From Lewinellaceae bacterium (lineage in GTDB: Bacteria > Bacteroidota > Bacteroidia > Chitinophagales > Saprospiraceae): DNA of 64,000 nucleotides. Each line of letters starts with the position of its first letter. Positions within the stretch are counted from its first letter, which is position 1. Where the stretch lies: positions 62,001-126,000 of the forward strand of contig JACJYM010000005.1 of NCBI GenBank assembly GCA_020636155.1, in the 5' to 3' direction. The notes under the pieces were generated by a model, which had not been told where the DNA came from, searched no databases, and saw only the letters and a program-made list of their open reading frames with translations. This document shows, piece after piece, positions 19,122 through 27,488 of the stretch. Position numbers and translations under genes: made by a program.

Positions 19122-20717
19122 GTGACCATATTAATATTTCTTATAGTCAGTTATATCCTTTTGTGCTACACGTTGTCATTACTATTTCCCAAAGCAGGCG
19201 TTCCGGCAAACAAGGCATGGATACCGGGAGTCAATTTTGCAGAATGGTGTAAACTCATAGGCCGAAAGCCGACCCATGCACTTTGGCTGTTATTCCCAGT
19301 AGTCAACATATTTATCTTTTGCGGAATGGCTGTCGATTTAGTTCGTTCATTTAGAAGACTAAGATTCAGAGAAACGGCAGCAGCGGTAATTTATGCACCA
19401 GCCATCTTCTTTTCCATTGCCAAAAATCCGAATGACAAATATCACGGCCCAATACTCATCGAAGAGAAAGAATATCAGGATAAGATCAATCAAGCACTCG
19501 CAGATAAAAATGATTATGAATACAAAAAACTAACGGCCAATAATCCATTCAAAAAGGCGGTTTGGAGGGAATGGGTGGAATCACTCGTGTTTGCGGTTTT
19601 TGCAGCTTCATTTATTAGAATGTTCCTGATCGAAGCCTATGTAATTCCCACGCCATCGATGGAGGGATCGCTTAATGTCGGTGATTTCCTATTCGTCTCA
19701 AAAGCCAATTACGGAATCAGAACACCGATGACCGTACTCTCACTTCCTCTCCTTCACAATAGAATCCCATTTCTAAACACAGAATCCTACCTAAAAGAGC
19801 CATCATTAAAATATCATCGACTTCCTGCTCTTGAAGAAATAGAAAAAGGTAAACCCATCGTCTTTAATTGGCCGGTCGGTGATAGTGTTTATATCACACC
19901 ATCGAGAAGTTACTATGTAGGTCAAGTAAGCACACAACAAGATATAGTGAATTTTGCAGCTGATGATCCGGATTTAGTCTCCCAGATAAAAAATCATAAA
20001 TTAGTCACAAGACCGATTGATAAAAAAGACCATTACATCAAGAGATGTGTCGCGACAGCCGGTGATACCTTACAGGTTATTGATAGACAAATCTATATCA
20101 ATGGCGTACCAGAAAAAAATCCTACGGAGATGCAGTTTCTCTATGAAGTGAAATTACCTACCGGATTGACCTTAAGCAGGCAAAAACTGGATGAATGGGG
20201 TGTAAATGGTGAAGATTTTACAAGAAATCCTAACGCATTCTTTTTGAATAATCGTGAGGTTGAAAAAATTAAAAGTATTGATCCCAATATCAAAGTTACT
20301 TTTTATCCCCAAGAAATTGAGCCACGAAAACTATTTCCTAATGATCCAAAACATTTCAACCAATGGAGTGTGGACAATTATGGGCCTATTTGGATACCTA
20401 AAAAAGGAGTCACTGTGACCTTGACACCTGAAAATATTGCACTTTATCGCCGCATCATCAATGTATATGAAGATAATGATTACGAAGAAAAAGGTGGTAA
20501 ATTTTATATTAACGGCAAAGAGACAAATCAATATACTTTTAAGCAGGATTACTATTGGGCAATGGGTGACAATCGCCACAATAGTGAGGATAGCCGTATG
20601 TGGGGGTTTGTACCACATGACCATATCGTAGGTAAACCTTTATTTATCTTCTTTTCGAAAGAAAATGGTGGAAAAATAAATTGGAATAGAATATTTACGT
20701 CTGCCAATAAGCAGTAA
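19122..20717 (+). CDS. lepB: Signal peptidase I (S26), long Bacteroidota form
   Basis: 531 residues from a GTG start; no earlier in-frame ATG is available. Hydrophobic N-terminal segments lie at about 2-22, 52-70 and 85-100, then a membrane anchor at about 152-172. The catalytic Ser179 is in PTPSMEGSL, the general-base Lys307 in HYIKRCVATAGD, and the C-terminal box is GDNRHNSEDSRMWG near residue 485. The catalytic domain carries long insertions between these boxes, which makes it far longer than the E. coli enzyme (324 residues); long forms are usual in this phylum. It removes Sec signal peptides in the periplasm. It is followed after 18 bp by a Pif1-like helicase. Confidence 0.92.
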   Translation: MTILIFLIVSYILLCYTLSLLFPKAGVPANKAWIPGVNFAEWCKLIGRKPTHALWLLFPVVNIFIFCGMAVDLVRSFRRLRFRETAAAVIYAPAIFFSIAKNPNDKYHGPILIEEKEYQDKINQALADKNDYEYKKLTANNPFKKAVWREWVESLVFAVFAASFIRMFLIEAYVIPTPSMEGSLNVGDFLFVSKANYGIRTPMTVLSLPLLHNRIPFLNTESYLKEPSLKYHRLPALEEIEKGKPIVFNWPVGDSVYITPSRSYYVGQVSTQQDIVNFAADDPDLVSQIKNHKLVTRPIDKKDHYIKRCVATAGDTLQVIDRQIYINGVPEKNPTEMQFLYEVKLPTGLTLSRQKLDEWGVNGEDFTRNPNAFFLNNREVEKIKSIDPNIKVTFYPQEIEPRKLFPNDPKHFNQWSVDNYGPIWIPKKGVTVTLTPENIALYRRIINVYEDNDYEEKGGKFYINGKETNQYTFKQDYYWAMGDNRHNSEDSRMWGFVPHDHIVGKPLFIFFSKENGGKINWNRIFTSANKQ

Positions 20718-20735
20718 AAATTAAGTTAAGACGCC

Positions 20736-22022
20736 ATGAATAAGGCTCCTATGACTCTGAGTAATGAATTCATAGAAGTGCTCAATGCGTTGGAAAATAC
20801 CCATAGATCTTATTTCGTAACGGGTAGAGCCGGTACAGGTAAATCTACCCTATTACAGATTTTTAGAGAAACGAGTAAAAAACGGGTCGCAGTCGTGGCT
20901 CCTACAGGTATTGCCGCACTAAATGTCAGGGGTCAGACCATACATTCCTTTTTTGGCTTTCCACCGCGTATAATGCAAGAAAGCGAGATTTTCCCTCGCA
21001 AAAATAAGCGAATGTATCAACTCCTCGACACACTCGTCATCGACGAAATATCCATGGTGCGAGCAGATGTATTAGATAATATTGATAAGTTTTTGAGGAT
21101 AAACCGAAAGTCTGACAAACCCTTCGGTGGTGTACAGTTAATCATGTTTGGAGACTTGTTCCAATTGCCTCCGGTGGTTTCTACTACATTTGAGAAGCAG
21201 TATTTTAACACCGTATATAAAAGTCCCTATTTCTTCTCGAGCCATGTTCTGAAGCCCGATATCTTCTATTATGAAATGATCAACTTACACCATGTTTATC
21301 GTCAGGATGAACGGCATTTTATCAACTTATTGGATTCTATTAGATTGAATAATATTGATTTTGACGAAATCCAAGAGCTAAATGAGAGATACACAGAGCC
21401 GCCGGAAGACACTCGATATCTCGTGACCTTGACCAGTATCAATGCAACGGCCAATTCCATTAACCTCAACAAGCTCAATGCCTTGCCAGAAGAAAAATAT
21501 CTCTTCCAAGCTAGAATTGATGGAAATTTTGAAAACAGAAACTTTCCTACTGAACTCATCTTACAACTTAAAAAAGGAGCTCAGGTTATGTTCGTAAAAA
21601 ACGATGGTCAGAAACGGTTCGTCAACGGAACCATAGGCATCATCAGTGATATAAATTCCAATTCTATCAAAGTCCTTATTGAAGATACCAACGGTATGGA
21701 AACTGAAATAGAGGTAGAACAGCAAGATTGGGAAATGATAAAATATGATTATGTCAATAACGAAATAAAACCGGTAGTCACAGGTGTATTTACTCAATAT
21801 CCCTTGAAACTGGCTTGGGCAATGACCATACATAAGAGTCAAGGAAAAACCTTCGATAGAATATACATAGACCTGGGAAGAGGTGCATTCGAACATGGAC
21901 AAACCTATGTGGCTCTCAGCCGATGCCGCACATTAGGAGGTATTTATCTGGCTCAACCACTAAAACCACGTGATATTCTTGTCGATGAACGAATAAGAGA
22001 GTATTATTATCAAATGAGATGA
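20736..22022 (+). CDS. Pif1/RecD-like SF1 helicase, compact form
   Basis: 428 residues. Walker A GRAGTGKST (residues 30-38), Walker B VIDEISMVRADVLD, motif III LIMFGDLFQLPPV and the C-terminal motifs AMTIHKSQGKTF and YVALSRCR identify a 5'-3' Pif1/Dda-family helicase. No accessory domain follows. It is paralogous to the longer helicase at 34591, with the same motif order and similar wording (TGKAGTGKTT, AITVHKSQGLTF). It is probably co-transcribed with lepB (18 bp gap). Confidence 0.88.
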   Translation: MNKAPMTLSNEFIEVLNALENTHRSYFVTGRAGTGKSTLLQIFRETSKKRVAVVAPTGIAALNVRGQTIHSFFGFPPRIMQESEIFPRKNKRMYQLLDTLVIDEISMVRADVLDNIDKFLRINRKSDKPFGGVQLIMFGDLFQLPPVVSTTFEKQYFNTVYKSPYFFSSHVLKPDIFYYEMINLHHVYRQDERHFINLLDSIRLNNIDFDEIQELNERYTEPPEDTRYLVTLTSINATANSINLNKLNALPEEKYLFQARIDGNFENRNFPTELILQLKKGAQVMFVKNDGQKRFVNGTIGIISDINSNSIKVLIEDTNGMETEIEVEQQDWEMIKYDYVNNEIKPVVTGVFTQYPLKLAWAMTIHKSQGKTFDRIYIDLGRGAFEHGQTYVALSRCRTLGGIYLAQPLKPRDILVDERIREYYYQMR

Positions 22023-22073
22023 CAAAATTGTATGTATGGGAGTGAAATTAATGATTTACACACTCTCATTTTT

Positions 22074-22082
22074 TATCTTCGC
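22074..22082 (+). promoter_or_regulatory. Near-consensus -7 element before the zincin-like lipoprotein
   Basis: TATCTTCGC differs from TAnnTTTGC at one position and lies about 55 bases before the ATG at 22137. It is a weak call. Confidence 0.3.
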
Positions 22083-22136
22083 AGTGATTAGAAAGAGATT
22101 TAAAATATATTTAACAGCGACTGAATAATAAAAATC

Positions 22137-23171
22137 ATGGTAAAAACTAAATTCATCATTGTAGGAATCCTAATCGTGACTTCATTTCTGTCATGCAAGC
22201 ATTCGCCTAAAATGGCTCTTATCCATGAGGCCAATTCATTTGCAAGTGTACTAGATAGCACTGCCGCATCTATCCAGATAATAGATGATATCGGAGATGA
22301 TTTTTTTGAGAATATCTCTGCATTGGATATGTCTATCCAAATGAAAAATGATGAATTCCTGACTGATAGAAACCAATGTTTGGTAGAGTATAAAAAATAT
22401 TTGCAGACTCAGACAAGGTCATTCACGCAAAAAGAAAAAGCCTATATTGAATCTGTATTACCAATGGTAGAAACCCTCATTTCTAACATTAACCCCGAGC
22501 TATTAATTAAGAGTAATATTGCCAAAATTTCTACAAACCATTATGGAAATGATGTGTATTATACTAGAAACAACACCATTTTTATTCCTGAAAACGTGCT
22601 GATAAAAAGAGATTCTAACAATCTTAGAAATGTACTTATTCATGAAATGTTTCACATCATCAGCCGAAATCAACCTATATTAAAAGAAAAACTTTATGGA
22701 TTAATTGGGTTTAAAAAATGCAAAAATGAAGCCATTCTTCCTCAAATCTTACAAGAAATTTTACTCTCTAATCCCGATGGGCCTAACATGGATTATTATA
22801 TTACGCTAAAGAGCCCTGACACTAAAACCGAAGTCAATGCAATGCCATTAATCACTACCAATACTCCTAATTATGAATCCGATAAATCAGGAATTTTTTC
22901 TTACTTGACTTTTGACCTCTTTGCTTATGAGGTTACGACGGACTCCCTTTACTCGACCAAAACTGGAAAAACGACCATAGATCCTTCATATATGCAGAGC
23001 TTCTTTAACCAAATAAAAGACAATACACAATATATTATTCATCCAGACGAGATAATGGCTGACAATTTTCTCATTGCCTGCCAGATGACCGAGGATTCTG
23101 AAATGAAATTATCTCAAGAAGGAAAACAATTGCTTGATAAAGTGATATTTACATTAAGTCAATTCAAATAA
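22137..23171 (+). CDS. Lipoprotein with HExxH zincin-like motif
   Basis: 344 residues. The lipobox SFLSC puts the lipidated cysteine at residue 20. A helical region of about 120 residues is followed by LRNVLIHEMFHIISR with His169, Glu170 and His173, the zinc-binding HExxH of gluzincin/metzincin-type peptidases. A third ligand cannot be fixed by eye; Glu residues about 30-40 residues downstream and the DEIMADNF segment near residue 305 are candidates. No named family is recognised. Location is the periplasm or outer-membrane face. Peptidase activity is inference from the motif. It leads a tight trio with the K+ channel (8 bp gap) and truC. Confidence 0.65.
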   Translation: MVKTKFIIVGILIVTSFLSCKHSPKMALIHEANSFASVLDSTAASIQIIDDIGDDFFENISALDMSIQMKNDEFLTDRNQCLVEYKKYLQTQTRSFTQKEKAYIESVLPMVETLISNINPELLIKSNIAKISTNHYGNDVYYTRNNTIFIPENVLIKRDSNNLRNVLIHEMFHIISRNQPILKEKLYGLIGFKKCKNEAILPQILQEILLSNPDGPNMDYYITLKSPDTKTEVNAMPLITTNTPNYESDKSGIFSYLTFDLFAYEVTTDSLYSTKTGKTTIDPSYMQSFFNQIKDNTQYIIHPDEIMADNFLIACQMTEDSEMKLSQEGKQLLDKVIFTLSQFK

Positions 23172-23179
23172 ACTTATTG

Positions 23180-23998
23180 ATGAAAAAAAACGAGTTAAAA
23201 GAAAAACTACACGAAATCATCTTTGAGGCCGATACTCCTGCCGGGAAATTATTTGATGTCGTACTTTTAATTGCCATTCTCCTTTCAGTCATCATAGTCA
23301 TGCTTGAGTCGGTACCAGAATATAGCAAGCTATATGGAAGATATTTTAACATTGCAGAATGGGTTTTTACGATTATTTTCACCATTGAGTATTTGCTCAG
23401 GTTGTATTCGGTATATAAACCGATGAAATATGCCACGAGTTTCTTTGGGATTGTTGATTTGCTCTCTATCCTACCCTCCTATCTCAGTTTGATTTTTGCG
23501 GGAACTCACTCTTTAATGGTTATACGGGGTCTTCGATTATTACGAGTATTTAGAATTTTCAAACTGGCTAATTTTCTAAATGAAGGAGAAGTCATTGTCA
23601 AGGCCCTCAAAGCGAGTCGGGCAAAAATTATGGTTTTTATCATATTTATCCTGATTATGGTGAGCATTTTCGGGTCATTGATGTATCTGGTAGAAGGTCA
23701 AACAAATTCCGGTTTTGACAGCATTCCTCGAAGTGTTTATTGGGCAATCGTGACGTTAACCACTGTAGGATATGGCGATATATCCCCACAGACCACCTTG
23801 GGTCAGTTTATAGCATCCATCATCATGATTGCAGGATATGCAGTAATTGCCGTTCCTACCGGCATCGTGACCAATGAGTTATTCGTATCTAAAAAAAACA
23901 GTAAGGTTTCAACACAATCTTGTCGTTACTGCTCACTCGAGGGACAAGACCCAGATGCCATTTATTGTAAGCATTGCGGAGAAAAATTAAACGACTAG
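23180..23998 (+). CDS. Voltage-gated-like K+ channel with C-terminal zinc ribbon
   Basis: 272 residues from ATG 23180 (a TTG one codon upstream is less likely). Six transmembrane segments are visible. An S4-like arginine ladder is present (VIRGLRLLRVFRIF), and the selectivity filter is TLTTVGYGD in the P loop before S6. After S6 a 40-residue tail carries CRYC and CKHC, a four-cysteine zinc ribbon, which is an unusual ending for a K+ channel. The protein passes K+ across the inner membrane. Gaps to neighbours are 8 and 6 bp. Confidence 0.88.
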   Translation: MKKNELKEKLHEIIFEADTPAGKLFDVVLLIAILLSVIIVMLESVPEYSKLYGRYFNIAEWVFTIIFTIEYLLRLYSVYKPMKYATSFFGIVDLLSILPSYLSLIFAGTHSLMVIRGLRLLRVFRIFKLANFLNEGEVIVKALKASRAKIMVFIIFILIMVSIFGSLMYLVEGQTNSGFDSIPRSVYWAIVTLTTVGYGDISPQTTLGQFIASIIMIAGYAVIAVPTGIVTNELFVSKKNSKVSTQSCRYCSLEGQDPDAIYCKHCGEKLND

Positions 23999-24004
23999 TC
24001 AGGG

Positions 24005-24676
24005 ATGTTTGAAATATTATTTGAAGACGAGTCCATCGTGGCAATCAATAAGCCCTATGGCTATTTTGTACACACTACTTCGATGGATCCATATACCGAT
24101 ATGGTGGTTCTAAACAAACTGAGAGACCAATTGGGTTATAGAATTTATCCCGTTCATCGATTAGATCGCAAGACAAGCGGCATCCTTTTATTCGCAAAAA
24201 ATCAAGAAATACAATCGACCTTGAATACACTTTTTCGTGAAGGTCAAGTATATAAGGAATATCAAGCCATAGTCAGAGGTTGGATTTCAAAATCAGACAC
24301 GATTGATTATGACCTCACCAACGATTCCGGAAAAATTCAAAACGCCATAACCGAATATCAAATGATTCAACACCTTGAAATACCCATATCGTCAGGATCA
24401 TTCGAGACCTCAAGATATAGTGAGGTTCTGCTTATCCCAAAAACAGGTCGATATCACCAACTCCGAAAGCACATGGCACATATCATGCATCCCATTATCG
24501 GTGACAGACCTCACGGGTGCAATAAGCAGAACCGCTTTTTCAAAAATCAATTTCAACTCGAAGAAATGATGCTTTATGCCTCCAACATTCAATTTCGTTT
24601 GCTGGATACCGCCTATTCTATTAATGCCAATCCCTCTTCAGAGTATCAAAGAATATCCGGCTTACTCTCAGATTAA
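24005..24676 (+). CDS. truC: tRNA pseudouridine(65) synthase TruC-like (RluA family)
   Basis: 223 residues. The RluA-family catalytic motif HRLDRKTSGILLF includes the nucleophile Asp54. Other family blocks are VAINKPYG, KEYQAIVRG and HQLRKHMAHIMHPIIGD. The size and the late RKHMAHI..P block favour TruC (tRNA U65) over RluD-type rRNA enzymes, and there is no S4 domain. The RluA/TruC distinction is inferred. It is the last gene of the lipoprotein-channel-truC trio; the next gene is on the opposite strand, 4 bp from its stop. Confidence 0.85.
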   Translation: MFEILFEDESIVAINKPYGYFVHTTSMDPYTDMVVLNKLRDQLGYRIYPVHRLDRKTSGILLFAKNQEIQSTLNTLFREGQVYKEYQAIVRGWISKSDTIDYDLTNDSGKIQNAITEYQMIQHLEIPISSGSFETSRYSEVLLIPKTGRYHQLRKHMAHIMHPIIGDRPHGCNKQNRFFKNQFQLEEMMLYASNIQFRLLDTAYSINANPSSEYQRISGLLSD

Positions 24677-24680
24677 TCAC

Positions 24681-25223
24681 CTATAGCTTTCGACCTGACA
24701 CTGTGGTTTGTTTCACACTGACTCTTCTAGCCGCATCGACATCTACCATTAAAGCCGCAAAAGCACTTTCATTGTCCGTCTCATAAACATTGCCACCATA
24801 AGTTACTTTTCCATTCCTCCTAGCCCAGTCTTTAGCCAACAAGACATATCGACCACTCATTTTTTCATTCGGACCGAACATTAGGTATTTTTCTTCACCG
24901 GTTTCGGAATTCTCAAAGCTTATGGCAAAGTTTTTACCATCTTTGGGTCTGAATAGAAAGACACCGGGAGTTCCTTTTCTAAAATTAATTTCTTCCACCT
25001 TACGTCCATTGACAAGCTTGATTTTACCATTTGAAATTGTGGATTGATCTTCTCCTACATCGCGATAAAGTCGGATATCTCTGGAAAGATAAAACTGAAT
25101 ACTTTGTAATTCGGCGTCATTCCATCTATAATCACTAAACATATTTTCCGTAAAAGGTGTCAAAGTGGGAGAACATGATGAGAACAGACCCAAGCCAAAA
25201 ATAACATACAATAGTCGCTTCAT
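24681..25223 (-). CDS. Hypothetical lipoprotein
   Basis: 180 residues with a lipobox LFSSC (Cys17). The mature part is a single beta-rich domain with LQSIQFYLSRDIRLYR near the start and GRKVEEINFRKGTPG in the middle. Similar lipoproteins of this size are common in Bacteroidota, but no function is known to me. Transcribed alone, converging with truC. Confidence 0.65.
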   Translation of the reverse strand: MKRLLYVIFGLGLFSSCSPTLTPFTENMFSDYRWNDAELQSIQFYLSRDIRLYRDVGEDQSTISNGKIKLVNGRKVEEINFRKGTPGVFLFRPKDGKNFAISFENSETGEEKYLMFGPNEKMSGRYVLLAKDWARRNGKVTYGGNVYETDNESAFAALMVDVDAARRVSVKQTTVSGRKL

Positions 25224-25340
25224 TTCATTTGATTTTATAAGTAATAATACGCTAAAATTTGACCTTAAGTTAGTGTCTCATTCTCAATTAACACAAGCTT
25301 AATGCCGAAACTTAGAAATGTTAAAAATCTCTAAACAAAA

Positions 25341-25371
25341 TTGAAAAATAAATCTGTAAAACTAATTTTGC
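25341..25371 (+). promoter_or_regulatory. Promoter of the BatE-like gene
   Basis: TTG at 25341 and TAATTTTGC at 25363-25371 are separated by 19 bases, matching both boxes of the Bacteroidota promoter. The start codon is 25 bases further on at 25396. Confidence 0.6.
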
Positions 25372-25395
25372 GTTGAATAGATTCAAAATATTGAA

Positions 25396-26085
25396 ATGAA
25401 TTTAATAAACTATAAAGTGTGTAAGTGTCTTCCTCTCATAGTAGGAATTTTATTTTCTATCCAATACATGGCAAGAGCACAGGAGACCATCAACTTCTCC
25501 CAATATATCGAAAATGGAAATGAAGCCTACAAAAACCAAAACTATACAGATGCCATCATTAACTATGAAATGGCACTTTTGCTCAACCCATCAAGTTCCA
25601 TAGGTAGAAATAATTTGAGATTGGCCAATGATAAATTAGAATTGTTTGATGAAAATATCGAATCATCCCTTCTAATAAAAACGAAGGGATTAGCAGGTTT
25701 CATGATGCCCAAAACATGGTTCATTCTCGGAGTTTTATTCTTAGTTTTATCAGCCCATTTTCTGTTCCAATGGTGGGTAAAAAATAATAAATCCAAACGC
25801 AACAAATTGTTTTGGCTTATACTATTAATCTTTGGGTTTTCCTTTCTTTTGATGTCTTCGCTTCGTACTAAATTCCTTTTTGAAAACCCCTATGCCATAG
25901 TGAATGCTGATAGCCAACTTTATAATGGTGCGGACACGAGAAGTGGAAGTACCGCAAGCATTAAAGCAGGCACAAAAGTTCATGTACTAGAAAAACTGAG
26001 TGATTTTTCAAAAGTACGTGTTGCCTATACCGAAGAAGGCTGGATTCCCAATGAGGAACTCCATTTTATTGAATTAAAACCCTAG
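25396..26085 (+). CDS. TPR and SH3-like membrane protein (BatE-like)
   Basis: 229 residues. Signal peptide or membrane anchor 1-28, a TPR pair at about 35-70 (GNEAYKNQNYTDAIINYEMAL), two transmembrane helices at about 105-125 and 137-155, and a bacterial SH3-type domain at about 165-225 (GTKVHVLEKLSDFSKVRVA, then EGWIPNEEL). This order matches BatE of the Bacteroides aerotolerance operon. The other bat genes (batA-D, moxR) are not in the window, so it is a stand-alone copy or a distant relative. Confidence 0.7.
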   Translation: MNLINYKVCKCLPLIVGILFSIQYMARAQETINFSQYIENGNEAYKNQNYTDAIINYEMALLLNPSSSIGRNNLRLANDKLELFDENIESSLLIKTKGLAGFMMPKTWFILGVLFLVLSAHFLFQWWVKNNKSKRNKLFWLILLIFGFSFLLMSSLRTKFLFENPYAIVNADSQLYNGADTRSGSTASIKAGTKVHVLEKLSDFSKVRVAYTEEGWIPNEELHFIELKP

Positions 26086-26094
26086 AAGGCACAA

Positions 26095-27333
26095 TCAATT
26101 ATCAAACTCAAAAATTGTCTTTTCGATAATATCACAACATTCATGTAACTGCTCCTCTGTCATAACCAGAGGCGGCGCAAAACGGATAATGTTGCCATGA
26201 GTAGGTTTCGCCAATAACCCGTTGTCTCGTAGTTTGAGGCAGATATTCCAAGCAGTTTTACTGTTTTCATCGTCATTAATAACGATAGCATTGAGCAGTC
26301 CCTTACCTCTCACAAGGGTGACCAAATCAGTTTTCTCAATCATTGATTGCATACGGTCTCTGAATATCCCTCCTAGATATTGAGCATTCTGTGCTAGATT
26401 CTCGTCTTCTACCACCTTGAGGGCTTCCATGGCCACGGCACAGGCTAAGGGATTTCCACCAAAGGTACTGCCATGCTCTCCCGGCTTGATACACATCATA
26501 ATTTCATCATCTGCAAGTACGGCACTTACAGGAAAAACCCCACCTGATAGCGCTTTTCCAAGAATCAAAATATCCGGTCGAACCTCCTCATGATCACAGG
26601 CTAAGAGCTTGCCCGTACGAGCAATACCCGTTTGAACTTCATCTGCAATAAATAGGACATTATTCTCTTTACACAACCTAGAGCATTCGCTTAGATATCC
26701 ATCATCTGGCACGTAAACTCCAGCCTCACCTTGTATAGGTTCTACAATGAAACCCGCGACATTTGGATCTTTCAATGCTTCTCTTAGCACATTGGTATCA
26801 TTGTATGGAATGATGACGATACCAGGCATATACGGCCCAAATTCCTTTCTTGCATCGGGATCGACCGAAGCAGAAATGACAGCCAAAGTTCTACCGTGAA
26901 AGTTGCCTGAAGCAAAAATTATTTTGGCATCATTCATTTCGATGCCTTTACGTTTATAAGCCCACTTTCTACATAATTTTAGGGCTGTTTCTACCGCTTC
27001 TACACCCGTATTGATGGGCAATACTTTATCATATCCAAAATATTCCGTGACAAACTTCTCATATACACCGAGTTGATCATTATAAAATGCCCTCGAAGTC
27101 AATGTCAATTCCCTTGACTGTTCAATCAATGCATTGATAATTCTGGGATGACAATGTCCTTGATTAACTGCAGAATAAGCACTTAAAAAGTCAAAGTATC
27201 TTTTTCCATCCACATCCCAAACATAAATACCTTCGCCCTTACTTAATACGACAGGCAAAGGATGATAATTGTGGGCTCCATATTTGTCTTCAAGTTCCAA
27301 AAAAGCTTGACTTGTCATTGTTTCCGTACTCAT
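26095..27333 (-). CDS. rocD: Ornithine--oxo-acid transaminase
   Basis: 412 residues, family length, class III PLP aminotransferase. The pyridoxal lysine is Lys260 in [10 protein letters not shown], with Asp231 in [28 protein letters not shown] and [13 protein letters not shown] are conserved. The last block and [15 protein letters not shown] are characteristic of ornithine aminotransferase. It converts ornithine and 2-oxoglutarate to glutamate semialdehyde and glutamate. A perfect -7 element (TATCTTTGC) lies 62 bases upstream. It converges with the BatE-like gene (9 bp). Confidence 0.95.
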   Translation of the reverse strand: MSTETMTSQAFLELEDKYGAHNYHPLPVVLSKGEGIYVWDVDGKRYFDFLSAYSAVNQGHCHPRIINALIEQSRELTLTSRAFYNDQLGVYEKFVTEYFGYDKVLPINTGVEAVETALKLCRKWAYKRKGIEMNDAKIIFASGNFHGRTLAVISASVDPDARKEFGPYMPGIVIIPYNDTNVLREALKDPNVAGFIVEPIQGEAGVYVPDDGYLSECSRLCKENNVLFIADEVQTGIARTGKLLACDHEEVRPDILILGKALSGGVFPVSAVLADDEIMMCIKPGEHGSTFGGNPLACAVAMEALKVVEDENLAQNAQYLGGIFRDRMQSMIEKTDLVTLVRGKGLLNAIVINDDENSKTAWNICLKLRDNGLLAKPTHGNIIRFAPPLVMTEEQLHECCDIIEKTIFEFDN

Positions 27334-27394
27334 GGTATGTTATTTGTTTTTTAAATGCGAAAATCTATTAGCCTAAGACTATGATTTGTATCAA

Positions 27395-27403
27395 GCAAAG
27401 ATA
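27395..27403 (-). promoter_or_regulatory. -7 promoter element of rocD
   Basis: Minus-strand TATCTTTGC, an exact match to TAnnTTTGC, 62 bases before the start codon. Confidence 0.55.
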
Positions 27404-27430
27404 AAATTATACCTTATAATTTGTAAAAAA

Positions 27431-27462
27431 TAAAGGGACTCAATTTTGATCGAGTCCCTTTA
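27431..27462 (-). terminator. Rho-independent terminator of the TPR/SPOR gene
   Basis: An 11-bp perfect stem (TAAAGGGACTC / GAGTCCCTTTA) with a 10-base loop, followed on the minus strand by a T run. It lies 27 bases past the stop of the gene at 27489. Confidence 0.85.
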
Positions 27463-27488
27463 TTAGAGAAATAATGGTATTTCTAATA

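Noticed and set aside
25396..26085. Complete Bat (aerotolerance) operon
   Set aside because: Only a BatE-like gene is present. Neighbours are an unrelated lipoprotein and rocD.
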